This document shows, in pieces, positions 29,260-38,543 of a stretch of 64,000 bases of DNA; position 1 is the first letter of the stretch; each line of letters opens with the position of its first letter. The notes beneath the pieces are model-generated. The model saw only the letters and a list, made by a program, of their open reading frames with translations, was not told the origin of the DNA and made no database searches. The DNA comes from Chloroflexi bacterium CSP1-4. Its GTDB lineage: Bacteria; Chloroflexota; Limnocylindria; Limnocylindrales; CSP1-4. The translations under genes were made by a program, and so were the position numbers. The stretch spans positions 14,931 to 78,930 of the forward strand of contig LDXM01000003.1 in assembly GCA_001443375.1 (NCBI GenBank). The letters run 5' to 3'.

Positions 29260-31253
29260 TGGCAGCCCCGGCCCTCCCCCTCGCCAGCCTCGAATGGCGC
29301 ACCTCGCGACGTTTCTGGGGTGTGGCTCTGCTGATCGTGAGCGCCATCCTCTTCGTGGCGCTGAGAAACCAGTGGCTCCTGCCCCACGATGACGATGCCG
29401 AGTTCTTCAAGTCGCTCAACGGCCTGCGCGACTGGGTGGACGCGAACCGGAGTTCCAACCTCGTCTTCGTGCTGGTGGTCAACACCATCCGGCTGTCGAT
29501 CGCCGGCCTCTTCGACCTCCTCCAGGGCATCCTCATCGGCCTCACGTGGCCGGGCGTGACCGTGCTCGCCGGGGCGATCGGGCTGATCTTCGCCGGGCGC
29601 CGCATGGCCGTGGTGATGGTCGCGGGGTTCCTCGCCTTCGGCCTGCTCGGGCTGTGGGAGTCGAGCCTCGATACGCTCGCGCTGACGCTGGGGGCGGTCG
29701 TCCTGTCGCTGGCCATGGGCATCCCGCTGGGCATCCTGGCCGGCCGAAGCGACCGGTTCCAGTCCGTCATCACGCCGGTCCTGGACGTGATGCAGATCAT
29801 GCCCACTTTCGCCTACCTCGCCCCGATGGCCCTGATCTTCCTCATCGGCCCGCCGGCGGCGATCATCGCCACGCTGATCTACGCCATCCCGCCGGCCATC
29901 CGGATCACCGCGCTGGGGATCCGCGGCGTGTCGGGGACGTCGGTCGAGGCCGCGGTCTCGCTCGGCTCCACCCGCTGGCAGGTGCTGCGCAAGGTGCAGC
30001 TGCCGATGGCCAAGCGAACGATCGTCCTGGGCGTCAACCAGACGATCATGATGGCCCTCTCGATGGTGGTCATCACCGCCCTCATCGCCGCCCCCGGGCT
30101 GGGTCTGGACATCGTCCAGGCGCTCGAGCGGGTGAACGTCGGCGTCGCCTTCGATGCCGGCCTGGCCATCGTGATCATGGCCATCCTGCTCGACCGGCTG
30201 GCGACGCGGGCCAGCCAGCGAGTGGACGTGCGGACCCGAAGCGGCGCGGCGGAGTCGACCCGGCAGCGCCGGGTCGTGGTGCTCGGTGCGGTCGGCGTCA
30301 CCGTCGTGGCGGTCATCGTGGGCCAGCTCGTGGCGGGCGACGGTACCTTCCCGGATGCGCTACGCATCACCTTCCGCGAGCCGGTGAACACGGCCACCGC
30401 CTGGGTCGAAGCCAACCTGTTCGGCCTCACGAACGCGCTCAAGAACGCCGTCACCGGAGTGCTGCTCAACCCGCTCCAGACGATCCTGACCACCTCGCCC
30501 TGGTGGCTCGTCGGCCTCGTCGCGGTCGTTGCCGCGTTCATCGTGAGCGGTCTCCGCCCGGCCATCGTCACGGCCGTCTGCCTGCTCGGCCTGATCGGCC
30601 TTCAGCTCTGGCAGCACGGCATGGAGACGCTGGCGTCGGTCCTCGTGGGCACCGCGATCACGCTGCTCGTCGGGCTGACGCTCGGTGTGCTCTCGGCGCG
30701 TCACGATCGGTTCGCCGCCGTCCTGCGCCCGATCCTCGACGCTGCCCAGACGATGCCCTCGTTCGTCTACCTCCTGCCGGCCATCGCGCTGTTCTCCGCC
30801 ACCCGTTTCACCGCCATCGTGGCCGCCGTCATCTATGCCGCCCCGCCGGTGATCCGACTCGTCGAGGACGGCATCCGCGGCGTGCCGGCCACGGTCGTCG
30901 AGGCGGCCACGGCGGCCGGCTCTACGCCGAGGCAGCTCCTGTGGAAGGTCCAGCTGCCGATGGCCCGTCGCTCGCTGCTGCTGGCCGCCAACCAGGGCAT
31001 CGTCCTGGTCCTGGCCATGGTCGTGGTCGGCGGCCTGGTCGGCGCCGGGGCTCTGGGCTACGACGTGATCGCCGGGTTCGCCCAGCGCGAGGACTTCGGC
31101 AAGGGCCTCGCGGCGGGGGTTTCGATCGTGCTCCTTGGTGTCATGCTTGACCGGATCACCCAGGGTGCCGGCGGGCGACCGACGGGTCCGGGACGTCCCG
31201 TGGCCGTCGTACCGCCTGGAACGACCATCCAGGCTGGCGTGACGGGGGCATGA
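29259..31253 (+). CDS. proW: Fused tandem betaine ABC permease (ProW-ProW)
   Basis: A 664-residue inner-membrane protein made of two ProW-like permease halves. Both contain the EAA coupling loop: AAVSLGSTRWQVLRKVQLPMA near 225-245 and ATAAGSTPRQLLWKVQLPMA near 548-567, each followed by ALSMVVITALI or VLAMVVVGGLV. The halves also share PTFAYLAPMALIF/PSFVYLLPAIALF. Single ProW proteins are about 280-350 residues, so this is a fused heterodimer giving both transmembrane domains of one transporter. Confidence 0.86.
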   Translation: MAAPALPLASLEWRTSRRFWGVALLIVSAILFVALRNQWLLPHDDDAEFFKSLNGLRDWVDANRSSNLVFVLVVNTIRLSIAGLFDLLQGILIGLTWPGVTVLAGAIGLIFAGRRMAVVMVAGFLAFGLLGLWESSLDTLALTLGAVVLSLAMGIPLGILAGRSDRFQSVITPVLDVMQIMPTFAYLAPMALIFLIGPPAAIIATLIYAIPPAIRITALGIRGVSGTSVEAAVSLGSTRWQVLRKVQLPMAKRTIVLGVNQTIMMALSMVVITALIAAPGLGLDIVQALERVNVGVAFDAGLAIVIMAILLDRLATRASQRVDVRTRSGAAESTRQRRVVVLGAVGVTVVAVIVGQLVAGDGTFPDALRITFREPVNTATAWVEANLFGLTNALKNAVTGVLLNPLQTILTTSPWWLVGLVAVVAAFIVSGLRPAIVTAVCLLGLIGLQLWQHGMETLASVLVGTAITLLVGLTLGVLSARHDRFAAVLRPILDAAQTMPSFVYLLPAIALFSATRFTAIVAAVIYAAPPVIRLVEDGIRGVPATVVEAATAAGSTPRQLLWKVQLPMARRSLLLAANQGIVLVLAMVVVGGLVGAGALGYDVIAGFAQREDFGKGLAAGVSIVLLGVMLDRITQGAGGRPTGPGRPVAVVPPGTTIQAGVTGA

Positions 31254-31323
31254 TATGGGGCATTCGGTGGAGACCGCCGTCGCCACCAGGCGAGGCGGTG
31301 ATCGAGGAAGGGAGCACCGCTAG

Positions 31324-32256
31324 ATGAGAGGCAGCAAGCTCTGGCGTCTCGCTGTCGGCGCCACGGTCGCCGGGCTGGTCCTGGCCGCCTGTAGCGCCGG
31401 TGGGGGCGGCTCGAAGGAGCCGGTCAAGATCGCCATCAACCCGTGGGTGGGGTACGAGGCCAATGCGGCGGTCGTCGCCTACCTGCTCGAGACGGAGCTC
31501 GGCTACACGGTCGAGAAGAAGACCCTCAAGGAGGAGATCTCCTGGCAGGGCTTCGAGACCGGCGAGGTCGACGTCATCATCGAGAACTGGGGCCACCCCG
31601 ACCTCGAGAAGACGTACATCGACGAAAAGAAGGTGGCCGCGGTCGCGGGTGAGACCGGCAACGTGGGGATCATCGCCTGGTACGTGCCGGAGTGGATGGT
31701 CCAGGAATACCCGGACATCACCGACTGGAACAACCTCAACAAGTACGCCGACCTGTTCAAGACGTCGGAATCGGGCGACAAGGGCCAGTTCCTCGCCAGC
31801 GACCCGACCTTCGTCCAGAACGACGAGGCGATCGTCGCCAACCTCGGCCTGGACTTCAAAGTCATCTTCTCGGGCAGTGAGGCGTCGTCGGTCAAGGCCC
31901 TCCAGCAGGCGGCGGCACAGAAGACGGCGCTGATCGGCTACTTCTGGGATCCGCACTGGCTGCACGCGCAGATCAAGCTCGTGCCGATCAAGCTCCCGCC
32001 CTACAGCGACGAGTGCTACGCGGACCCCAAGAAGATCGACTGCGACTATCCGCAGTACGCCCTCAACAAGATCGTCAGCAAGAAGTTCGCCGACACCGGC
32101 GGCAAGGCCTACGAGCTGGTCAAGAACTTCACCTGGACGAACGACGACCAGAACCTCGTCTCGGACTACATGACCAACCAGGACATGACCGCCGAGGAGG
32201 CGGCGAAGAAGTGGGTCGACGAGCACGAGTCGACCTGGAAGGCCTGGATCCCGTAG
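31324..32256 (+). CDS. proX: Glycine betaine-binding lipoprotein (ProX/OpuAC type)
   Basis: A 310-residue substrate-binding protein. A lipoprotein signal ends in LVLAACSA, so Cys22 is the likely lipidated residue. The mature part carries aromatic residues of the kind that form the quaternary-amine cage: INPWVGYEANAA, SWQGFETGEVDVIIENWGHPD and GYFWDPHWLHAQ. It delivers betaine or a related compound to the ProVW complex encoded directly upstream (70-bp gap). The exact ligand among choline, betaine and proline betaine cannot be fixed from sequence. Confidence 0.86.
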   Translation: MRGSKLWRLAVGATVAGLVLAACSAGGGGSKEPVKIAINPWVGYEANAAVVAYLLETELGYTVEKKTLKEEISWQGFETGEVDVIIENWGHPDLEKTYIDEKKVAAVAGETGNVGIIAWYVPEWMVQEYPDITDWNNLNKYADLFKTSESGDKGQFLASDPTFVQNDEAIVANLGLDFKVIFSGSEASSVKALQQAAAQKTALIGYFWDPHWLHAQIKLVPIKLPPYSDECYADPKKIDCDYPQYALNKIVSKKFADTGGKAYELVKNFTWTNDDQNLVSDYMTNQDMTAEEAAKKWVDEHESTWKAWIP

Positions 32257-32285
32257 GCCCCACATGATCGGAGGAGGAGTAGTCG

Positions 32286-33410
32286 ATGAAACGTTCCCGT
32301 TCGCGCGCGCTCAGCCTGCTGGCCGTCGCCGGCCTGGTCTTCGCGGCCTGCTCGGCCGCGGCCACGCCCACCCCGCCGCCGGCCGGCGGCGGCGCGCCCG
32401 AGGCGCTCATCACGGCCGCCAAGGCGGAGGGCACCCTGACCACGATCGCCCTGCCGGACGACTGGTGCAACTACCGTGAGGTGATCGATAGCTTCAAGGC
32501 CAAGTACGGGCTCGCGGTCAACGAGCTCGATCCCGGAGCCAGCTCCGGCGTGGAGATCGAGGCCATCAAGGCCAACCAGGCCAACCCAGGCCCGCAGGCG
32601 CCCGACGTCGTCGACGTCGGCTTCTCATTCGGCGAAGACAACAAGGACCTCTTCGAGCCATACAAGGTCGCGACCTGGGACAGCATCCCCGACGCGGCGA
32701 AGAGCGCCGACGGTCTCTGGTGGGGCGACTACTACGGCGTCATGTCCTTCACGACCAACACCGCCATCCAGCCGAATCCGCCGAAGGACTGGTCGGACCT
32801 GCTGAAGCCCGAGTACAAGGGCCAGATCGCACTCGATGGCGACCCGCGTGCCTCCAACCAGGCCATCCAGGCTGTCTACGCGGCTGCCCTGGCCAACGGC
32901 GGCTCGCTCGACAACGCCCAGCCGGGCCTCGACTTCTTCAAGAAGGTGGTCGAAGCCGGCAACTTCGTGCCGGTCGACGCCAACCCGGGCACCATCACCC
33001 AGGGCGCCACGCCGATCGCCCTGCGCTGGTCGTACAACGGCCTGTCGCATCGTGACTCGACGGCCGGCAACCCGACGATCGACGTGACCGTCCCGACCAG
33101 CGGCCGCTTCGGCGGCGTCTACGTCCAGGCCATCAGCAAGTACGCGCCCCATCCGAACGCCGCCAAGCTGTGGATGGAATACCTCTACTCCGACGAGGGT
33201 CAACTCCTCTGGTTGAAGGGCTACTGCAACCCGATCCGCTACGAAGACATGGTCGCGCGTGGCGTGGTCCCGGCGGATCTCGCCGCCAAGCTGCCCGACT
33301 CGACCGGCGCCGTCTTCCCGACGCCGGCTCAGCTGGCAGCAGCCACGAAGCTCATCACCGAGGGTTGGGACAAGACCGTCGGCGTCGACGTCGTCGTCCC
33401 GCCGCAGTAG
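32286..33410 (+). CDS. Extracellular solute-binding lipoprotein of a second ABC importer
   Basis: A 374-residue binding protein of the spermidine/putrescine or iron/2-aminoethylphosphonate superfamily. The lipoprotein signal ends in GLVFAACSA. The mature sequence contains LTTIALPDDWCNYREVIDSF, WWGDYYGVMSFTTNT and WMEYLYSDEGQLLWLKGYCNP. GGAGGAGGAG precedes the ATG, and it follows proX by 29 bp, so transcription may continue from the betaine importer. The ligand is unknown; placement favours a nitrogenous osmolyte, amine or aminophosphonate. Confidence 0.82.
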   Translation: MKRSRSRALSLLAVAGLVFAACSAAATPTPPPAGGGAPEALITAAKAEGTLTTIALPDDWCNYREVIDSFKAKYGLAVNELDPGASSGVEIEAIKANQANPGPQAPDVVDVGFSFGEDNKDLFEPYKVATWDSIPDAAKSADGLWWGDYYGVMSFTTNTAIQPNPPKDWSDLLKPEYKGQIALDGDPRASNQAIQAVYAAALANGGSLDNAQPGLDFFKKVVEAGNFVPVDANPGTITQGATPIALRWSYNGLSHRDSTAGNPTIDVTVPTSGRFGGVYVQAISKYAPHPNAAKLWMEYLYSDEGQLLWLKGYCNPIRYEDMVARGVVPADLAAKLPDSTGAVFPTPAQLAAATKLITEGWDKTVGVDVVVPPQ

Positions 33411-33437
33411 GCACTTCATAGCAGCCATTCGGTTGCC

Positions 33438-34325
33438 ATGACTGCGATCAGCGAGCGGGCCGCGCCTCTGGCGCGTCCCGCTCGCCGCTTTTCCCGGTCA
33501 TGGCTCGGGCTGGCGCCGTTCTTCCTGTTCGCCATCTTCTTCATCGGCGCGCCGGTCACCTACCTTGTCCTCGGCAGCTTCCAGAACAACGAGGGTCAGA
33601 CCACCCTCCAGAACTACGCAGATCTCGCCACGCCGAGCATCGCCAACGCCTTCCTGATCACCATCGAGGTCAGCCTCGTGACGGCCGTCGTGGGCGGCAT
33701 CTTTGGATTCCTGCTGGCCTACGCCGTCATCCTCGGCGGCCTGCCTCGCGTCCTGCGCGATGCCCTCATGACCTTCAGCGGCGTGGCCTCGAACTTCGCC
33801 GGCGTGCCGCTCGCCCTGGCCTTCATCTTCACGCTCGGCCAGCTCGGCATGGTGACGGTCTTCCTGAAGAACTTCGGGATCGACCCGTACGCCTCGGGCT
33901 TCACCATCTACAGCAAGCTGGGGCTCGAGCTCGTCTACCTCTACTTCCAGTTCCCGCTCATGGTCCTCATCATCGCGCCCGCCATCGACGGCCTCCGGCC
34001 GGAGTGGCGTGAGGCGGCGGAGAACATGGGCGCCAGCTCGCGCCAGTACTGGCAGCGGGTGGCCCTGCCGATCCTGTTCCCGACCCTCCTGGGCACGATG
34101 ATCCTGCTCTTCGGCAACGCCTTCGGCGCCCAGGCCACGGCCTACCAGCTGACCAGCGGATTGATCCCCCTCGTGCCCCTCTTGATCGGCAATCAGATCG
34201 CCGGCGACGTGCTGCACAACCCTGGCCTCGGCTACGCCATGGCCATGGGCATGGTTGCCATCATGGGCATCTCCATCGCGATCTATACCCTCCTCCAGCG
34301 GCGTGCGGAGCGCTGGCGACGATGA
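33438..34325 (+). CDS. ABC permease, PotB-like
   Basis: A 295-residue inner-membrane permease with about six helices. EWREAAENMGASSRQYWQRVALPIL is the EAA cytosolic loop near residues 193-215. FLLAYAVILGG, GVPLALAFIFTLGQLG and QTTLQNYADLATPSIANAF upstream match PotB/FbpB-type components. Coupled to the next permease by a 4-nt ATGA overlap. It forms one half of the channel for the second importer. Confidence 0.84.
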   Translation: MTAISERAAPLARPARRFSRSWLGLAPFFLFAIFFIGAPVTYLVLGSFQNNEGQTTLQNYADLATPSIANAFLITIEVSLVTAVVGGIFGFLLAYAVILGGLPRVLRDALMTFSGVASNFAGVPLALAFIFTLGQLGMVTVFLKNFGIDPYASGFTIYSKLGLELVYLYFQFPLMVLIIAPAIDGLRPEWREAAENMGASSRQYWQRVALPILFPTLLGTMILLFGNAFGAQATAYQLTSGLIPLVPLLIGNQIAGDVLHNPGLGYAMAMGMVAIMGISIAIYTLLQRRAERWRR

Positions 34326-35113
34326 AGCGGCGGCGCGGCTCGATCGCCTGGTGGCTGGTCTTCCTGCTCGGCGTCCTCTACTTCTTCCTGCCGCTCGTGG
34401 CCACCCTCGACTTCTCGCTCAAGGCCAAGCCGCCCTTCGCCGCCTACACGAGCTCCTTGCAGGACCCGAAGTTCCTGGGCAGCCTGCTCTACTCGCTGGT
34501 CATCGCCGGGGTGACCATCACGGCCAGCCTGGCACTTATCGTGCCAACCGCCTACTGGGTCCAGCTGCGCGTCCCGCGAGCCCGGTCGCTGGTCGAGTTC
34601 GTGACGCTGCTGCCTTTCGTCATCCCTGCGGTGGTGCTCGTCTTCGGGCTCATCCGTGTCTATAGTCGCCCGCCGTTGCCCTTCACCCACACCGACATCG
34701 GCAGCAGCGCCCTGCTCGTCGCCGGCTACATCGTCCTGTCGCTGCCCTACATGTACCGGGCGGTCGACACGGGCCTGCGGTCGATCGACATCCGAAGCCT
34801 GACCGAGGCGGCCCAGAGCATGGGCGCCGGCTGGCTGACCATCCTCTGGCGGGTCATCCTGCCCAACCTGCGAGTGGCCCTCCTCTCCGGCGCCTTCCTG
34901 ACGCTGGCCATCGTCCTCGGCGAGTTCACCATCGCGAACTTCCTGGCGCGGCCGGCCTTCGGGCCCTATCTCAACCTGCTCAGCCAGTCCAAGGCCTACG
35001 AGCCGGCGGCGGTCTCGCTCATCAGCTTCGGCCTGACCTGGCTGGCCATGATCGCGATCGCCTTCCTGGGACGAGACACGCGGACCCGGATCGAGATCGG
35101 CGGCGCCCACTGA
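34322..35113 (+). CDS. ABC permease, PotC-like
   Basis: A 263-residue permease with about six helices. The EAA loop is at LTEAAQSMGAGWLTILWRVILPNL. PTAYWVQLRVPRARSLVEFVTLLPFVIPA and LGEFTIANFLARPAF are typical of PotC-like proteins. Partner of the permease encoded just upstream. Its stop overlaps the ATPase start (TGATG). Confidence 0.84.
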   Translation: MKRRRGSIAWWLVFLLGVLYFFLPLVATLDFSLKAKPPFAAYTSSLQDPKFLGSLLYSLVIAGVTITASLALIVPTAYWVQLRVPRARSLVEFVTLLPFVIPAVVLVFGLIRVYSRPPLPFTHTDIGSSALLVAGYIVLSLPYMYRAVDTGLRSIDIRSLTEAAQSMGAGWLTILWRVILPNLRVALLSGAFLTLAIVLGEFTIANFLARPAFGPYLNLLSQSKAYEPAAVSLISFGLTWLAMIAIAFLGRDTRTRIEIGGAH

Positions 35114-36231
35114 TGAACGAGGCAGGCATGGGGTTCCTGGAGCTGTCCCACGTCAAGAAGCGCTTCGGCGCCTTCGTCGCGGTCGAGGATTTCGAGCTCA
35201 TTACCGAGCGAGGCGAGTTCGTCTCCCTCCTCGGGCCGTCAGGCTGCGGCAAGACGACGACGCTGCGCATGATCGCCGGCTTCGAGTATCCCGACTCGGG
35301 CAGCATCAAGGTCGACGGCAAGGAGATCACGAACCTGCCGCCCAACAAGCGCAACGTGGGCATGGTCTTCCAGGCCTACGCCCTCTTCCCGAACATGACG
35401 GTGGCCAGCAACGTCGGCTTCGGCATGCGCGTCAAGAAGCAGTCCAAGGACGCCATCACGAAGCGCGTCGGCGAACTGCTCGAGATGATCCACATGCCGG
35501 AGAAGGCGGACCGCTACCCGTACCAGCTCTCGGGCGGCCAGCAACAGCGCGTCGCCCTGGCGCGGGCGCTGGCCGTCGAGCCCCAGGTGCTGCTGCTCGA
35601 CGAGCCCCTCTCGGCCCTCGACGCGAAGATCCGCGTCGCGCTGCGCAACGAGATCCGTGCCATCCAGCGCCAGCTCGGGATCACCACGGTCTACGTCACC
35701 CACGACCAGGAGGAGGCGCTCTCGCTGTCCGACCGGGTGGTCGTGATGAGCGACGGTCGCATCGAGCAGATCGGGTCGCCGTCGGAGATCTACAACTTCC
35801 CGGCCACCTCGTTCGTGGCCTCGTTCGTCGGGACGCTCAACCTGCTCGCCGCCCGGGTCGTCGATCCCTCGGCCGGCCGGCTCGCGGTGGAGGGTCAGGA
35901 GATCCGCGCGGCGAAGCCCATCAGCGGCGCGCGGTCCGGCGAGATCGTCTCGGTCGCCCTGCGTCCGGAGAGCATCTCGCTGGAGGAGGGTCCCGAGGGA
36001 ACCAACCGCCTGCGCGGCCCCGTCGTGGACGTCAGCTTCCTCGGCTCGATCGTGCGCCTCCGGATCCGGCTGGGTGACGGGCCGACCGTCTCGCTCGACA
36101 CGTTCAACGACCCGAACCTGACCCTCCCGCCGATCGGCGAGGCGGTGACCGTCTCCTTCCCGCCGGAGGCAAGCCTCGTGCTCGACCAGCCGGCCGCCGC
36201 GCCCGGGGCCGACGTCGCGGCGGGCGACTGA
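35113..36231 (+). CDS. ABC importer ATPase, PotA/FbpC type
   Basis: A 372-residue ATPase. Walker A GPSGCGKTTT, Q-loop VFQAYALFPNMTV, signature LSGGQQQRVALARAL, Walker B VLLLDEPLSALDAKIR, H-loop VTHDQEEALSL, and a C-terminal TOBE/OB regulatory region (~285-360). It completes the binding protein-permease-permease-ATPase set of the second importer. An internal ATG (MGFLEL) 15 nt downstream is a possible alternative start. Confidence 0.87.
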   Translation: MNEAGMGFLELSHVKKRFGAFVAVEDFELITERGEFVSLLGPSGCGKTTTLRMIAGFEYPDSGSIKVDGKEITNLPPNKRNVGMVFQAYALFPNMTVASNVGFGMRVKKQSKDAITKRVGELLEMIHMPEKADRYPYQLSGGQQQRVALARALAVEPQVLLLDEPLSALDAKIRVALRNEIRAIQRQLGITTVYVTHDQEEALSLSDRVVVMSDGRIEQIGSPSEIYNFPATSFVASFVGTLNLLAARVVDPSAGRLAVEGQEIRAAKPISGARSGEIVSVALRPESISLEEGPEGTNRLRGPVVDVSFLGSIVRLRIRLGDGPTVSLDTFNDPNLTLPPIGEAVTVSFPPEASLVLDQPAAAPGADVAAGD

Positions 36232-36267
36232 ACCCGAAGAGAGCGCGCCGCCAGTGCGTCGACTCGC

Positions 36268-36762
36268 TCAGCGCAGCCCGATCCAGCCGAGCACCGTGCC
36301 CGGGATGAGCAGGCCGCCCGGGACCCAGATCCAGGGTGGGATGTTGAACAACCCGAGCGGCGCCCCGGCCTCCAGATACGGGCGGAAGACCAGCACCCAG
36401 AACGGGAACATCACCAGCCCCGAGACGGCCAGGGCGACGAGCGCCCAGCCCTGGCCCCGGTGAAGCCCGAACCAGGTCAGCGCGAGTTGGACGATCCCAA
36501 GGCTGACGAGTAGCCCGGCGATGACCAGGTAGAGGATCGAGCGAAGCTGGGCGAGGACGCGATCGTCCCGAAGGAGGTCGGCCGGCAGCGCCCCGAAGAG
36601 CGCCTGGTCGAGGCCCGGCGAGGCGAAGAGCGTCCTGTTGCCGATGTCGGTCTCGGCCACGAGCAGGTAGATCGCGCCGAAGAGGACGTGGATCGCGCCA
36701 TACACGAGCAGGAGCGCTACGCTCGCCCCGAGAGGCGAGGTCCAGGAGAACGACTCGTCCAC
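36268..36762 (-). CDS. Predicted four-helix membrane protein, function unknown
   Basis: About 164 residues with four hydrophobic helices (GASVALLLVYGAIHVLFGAI, ILYLVIAGLLVSLGIVQLAL, ALVALAVSGLVMFPFWVLVF, VPGGLLIPGTVLGWI). No motif recognised. The GTG at 36762 is preferred to the ATG at 36768 because AGGAGG lies 8 nt before the GTG but only 2 nt before the ATG. It follows another small membrane gene by 12 bp and converges on the ABC ATPase. Confidence 0.6.
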   Translation of the reverse strand: MDESFSWTSPLGASVALLLVYGAIHVLFGAIYLLVAETDIGNRTLFASPGLDQALFGALPADLLRDDRVLAQLRSILYLVIAGLLVSLGIVQLALTWFGLHRGQGWALVALAVSGLVMFPFWVLVFRPYLEAGAPLGLFNIPPWIWVPGGLLIPGTVLGWIGLR

Positions 36763-36774
36763 GTGCATCTCCTC

Positions 36775-37497
36775 CTATCCTCCGCCGGGCGTCACGCCTC
36801 GCTGGCCAGCCCGACGCCAGAGGGTCCGGCCGATCCACAGGTACCAGACGCCGCCCGCGACGATGCCCAGCCCGCTGCCGATGCCGCTCAGCGCCTCGAT
36901 CTGGAGGAACTCGCCGACGACGCTGAACCAGTAGAGGACACCGACGCCGATGCCCAGGTATGCCAGGCGCGATGGCAGCAGGGCGTTTCGGCGCGCCAGC
37001 TGGCAGACGACAAGGATCCAGAGGCCCACGCCCCCGAACTGCAGCAGGCCCCAGGTATCAAACGTCAGGGCGGTGGGCGGATAGAGCGCCACGATCGTGG
37101 CACGGATCGCCGGGTCTCCGGACGCGTAGGTCGAGGCGATGCGGACCGACAGGTCGGTACCGTGGATGGCCGAGACCGCGCCGACGGCGAGGCCGAGGTA
37201 GGCGATCGCGCTCATCCAGCGCACCACGGCGGGGCTCATCGATCCGACGAGCGCCCCCAGCGCCGGTACCAGGGCCAGGGCGAGGATCGCAGCCAGGCCG
37301 AACCCGAGGCCGCCCAGGAGGAACGGCAGCGGGATCCGGTCGATGAGGGCGTAGAAGGGAGCCGCCTCGAACAGGGCCGTCGGTGACTCCCCGGTGGCCA
37401 ACAGCGGTACCACCGATATCGGGAGGACCGCCAGGTAGAGGACGCCCGCCAGCATCGCGCAGGCGCCGCCCAGCCTCCAGAGTTTCTGACCTTCCAT
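36775..37497 (-). CDS. DUF4386-like membrane protein
   Basis: A 240-residue protein with about seven hydrophobic helices and the layout of DUF4386 proteins: LWRLGGACAMLAGVLYLAVLP at the start, and later PPTALTFDTWGLLQFGGVGLWILV. No catalytic motif and no known role. GGAAAGGAGG precedes the ATG. Probably cotranscribed with the smaller membrane gene downstream. Confidence 0.6.
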   Translation of the reverse strand: MEGQKLWRLGGACAMLAGVLYLAVLPISVVPLLATGESPTALFEAAPFYALIDRIPLPFLLGGLGFGLAAILALALVPALGALVGSMSPAVVRWMSAIAYLGLAVGAVSAIHGTDLSVRIASTYASGDPAIRATIVALYPPTALTFDTWGLLQFGGVGLWILVVCQLARRNALLPSRLAYLGIGVGVLYWFSVVGEFLQIEALSGIGSGLGIVAGGVWYLWIGRTLWRRAGQRGVTPGGG

Positions 37498-37511
37498 GTT
37501 GGCCTCCTTTC

Positions 37512-38543
37512 CTATCCCCCACCACGCGTTGGGCCGTTCCAGTCAGGAACGGTCGTATTCGGCGCATCAGCGTGTCGACGGCCTCCCCCCTCGAGAGCGG
37601 CCGCGATCTCGCGGGCGACGCTCAACGGGTCGTCCAACCAGGGGAGATGCCCGGCGTCGGGGACGCGCACGACGGTCGCGCCGGCCGGCACCAGCGGGGC
37701 GATCCGGTCCGCGATCTCCGGGCTCCCGAAGACGTCCTGCTCGCCCCAGATGAAGGTGGCGGGGACCTCCAGGCGCCGCCAGCCGGCCCACCGCTCGTCG
37801 ATCATCAGCGCCGGCCGCATGCCGGCGCGCGTGAGGAAGGCATCGATCAGCGAGAGATGGGACCGGACGTTCCGCCGCCAAGCCGTCGCCCCCTCCTCGC
37901 AAACGAGGTCGTCGAGGCGCTCGGGGTGGCGCACGAGCGTCCGGCGGTAGAACCGTCGGGCACTGGCCGGAGTCGACCGCCCGAGGAACCACCGCACGAT
38001 CCGGCCGACGAGCGGCCAGCTCATCATGGCCACGTCAGTGGGCAGCGAGCGGCGCGTGCCCGCCGGAGCGCCGACCAGGATCAGCCGCTCCACGCGCTGC
38101 GGCTCGCGGAGCGCCAGCTCGATCGCCCATCGCCCGCCCATGGAGTTCGCCACGATCGGGGCACGGTCGATCCCGAGCGCCTTCATGACCTCGCGCAGGA
38201 ACGCCGTCGCGTGGTCGAGCACGTCGACCCCCGAGTAGTCCATCGGGCTCGCGAGACCGTGGCCCGGACGGTCGGGCGCGAGCACACGATGGTTCTGGGC
38301 CAGGGCCGGGAAGATCGGCAGCCAGTCGCTCGCCGCACCCAGTCCGCCATGCACGAGCAGCAGCGGAGGCCCTTCGCCCAGCTCCAGCACCTGCGTCTCG
38401 CCGCCGGACCAGCGGATCGAGCGGCGCCGGGTGCCGGGCGCGTAGCGGGCGATGAGTGCGGCCTGCAGGCGCTCGTGCGACGCGTCGATGTCCCCACCGC
38501 GGATCGCCCTGGTCGGGATCGTCGATCCGGTCACGGCACTCAC
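37512..38543 (-). CDS. Alpha/beta hydrolase
   Basis: A 343-residue alpha/beta-hydrolase fold enzyme. Oxyanion region LLLVHGGLGAASDW, nucleophile elbow VANSMGGRWA (Ser), acid in FIWGEQDVFGSPE and catalytic His in VPDAGHLPWLDDP. It is shaped like C-C hydrolases or esterases acting on aromatic or lipid-like substrates; the specific substrate is unknown. The GTG at 38543 overlaps the SRPBCC gene stop by 4 nt (GTGA), so the two are coupled. Confidence 0.83.
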   Translation of the reverse strand: MSAVTGSTIPTRAIRGGDIDASHERLQAALIARYAPGTRRRSIRWSGGETQVLELGEGPPLLLVHGGLGAASDWLPIFPALAQNHRVLAPDRPGHGLASPMDYSGVDVLDHATAFLREVMKALGIDRAPIVANSMGGRWAIELALREPQRVERLILVGAPAGTRRSLPTDVAMMSWPLVGRIVRWFLGRSTPASARRFYRRTLVRHPERLDDLVCEEGATAWRRNVRSHLSLIDAFLTRAGMRPALMIDERWAGWRRLEVPATFIWGEQDVFGSPEIADRIAPLVPAGATVVRVPDAGHLPWLDDPLSVAREIAAALEGGGRRHADAPNTTVPDWNGPTRGGG

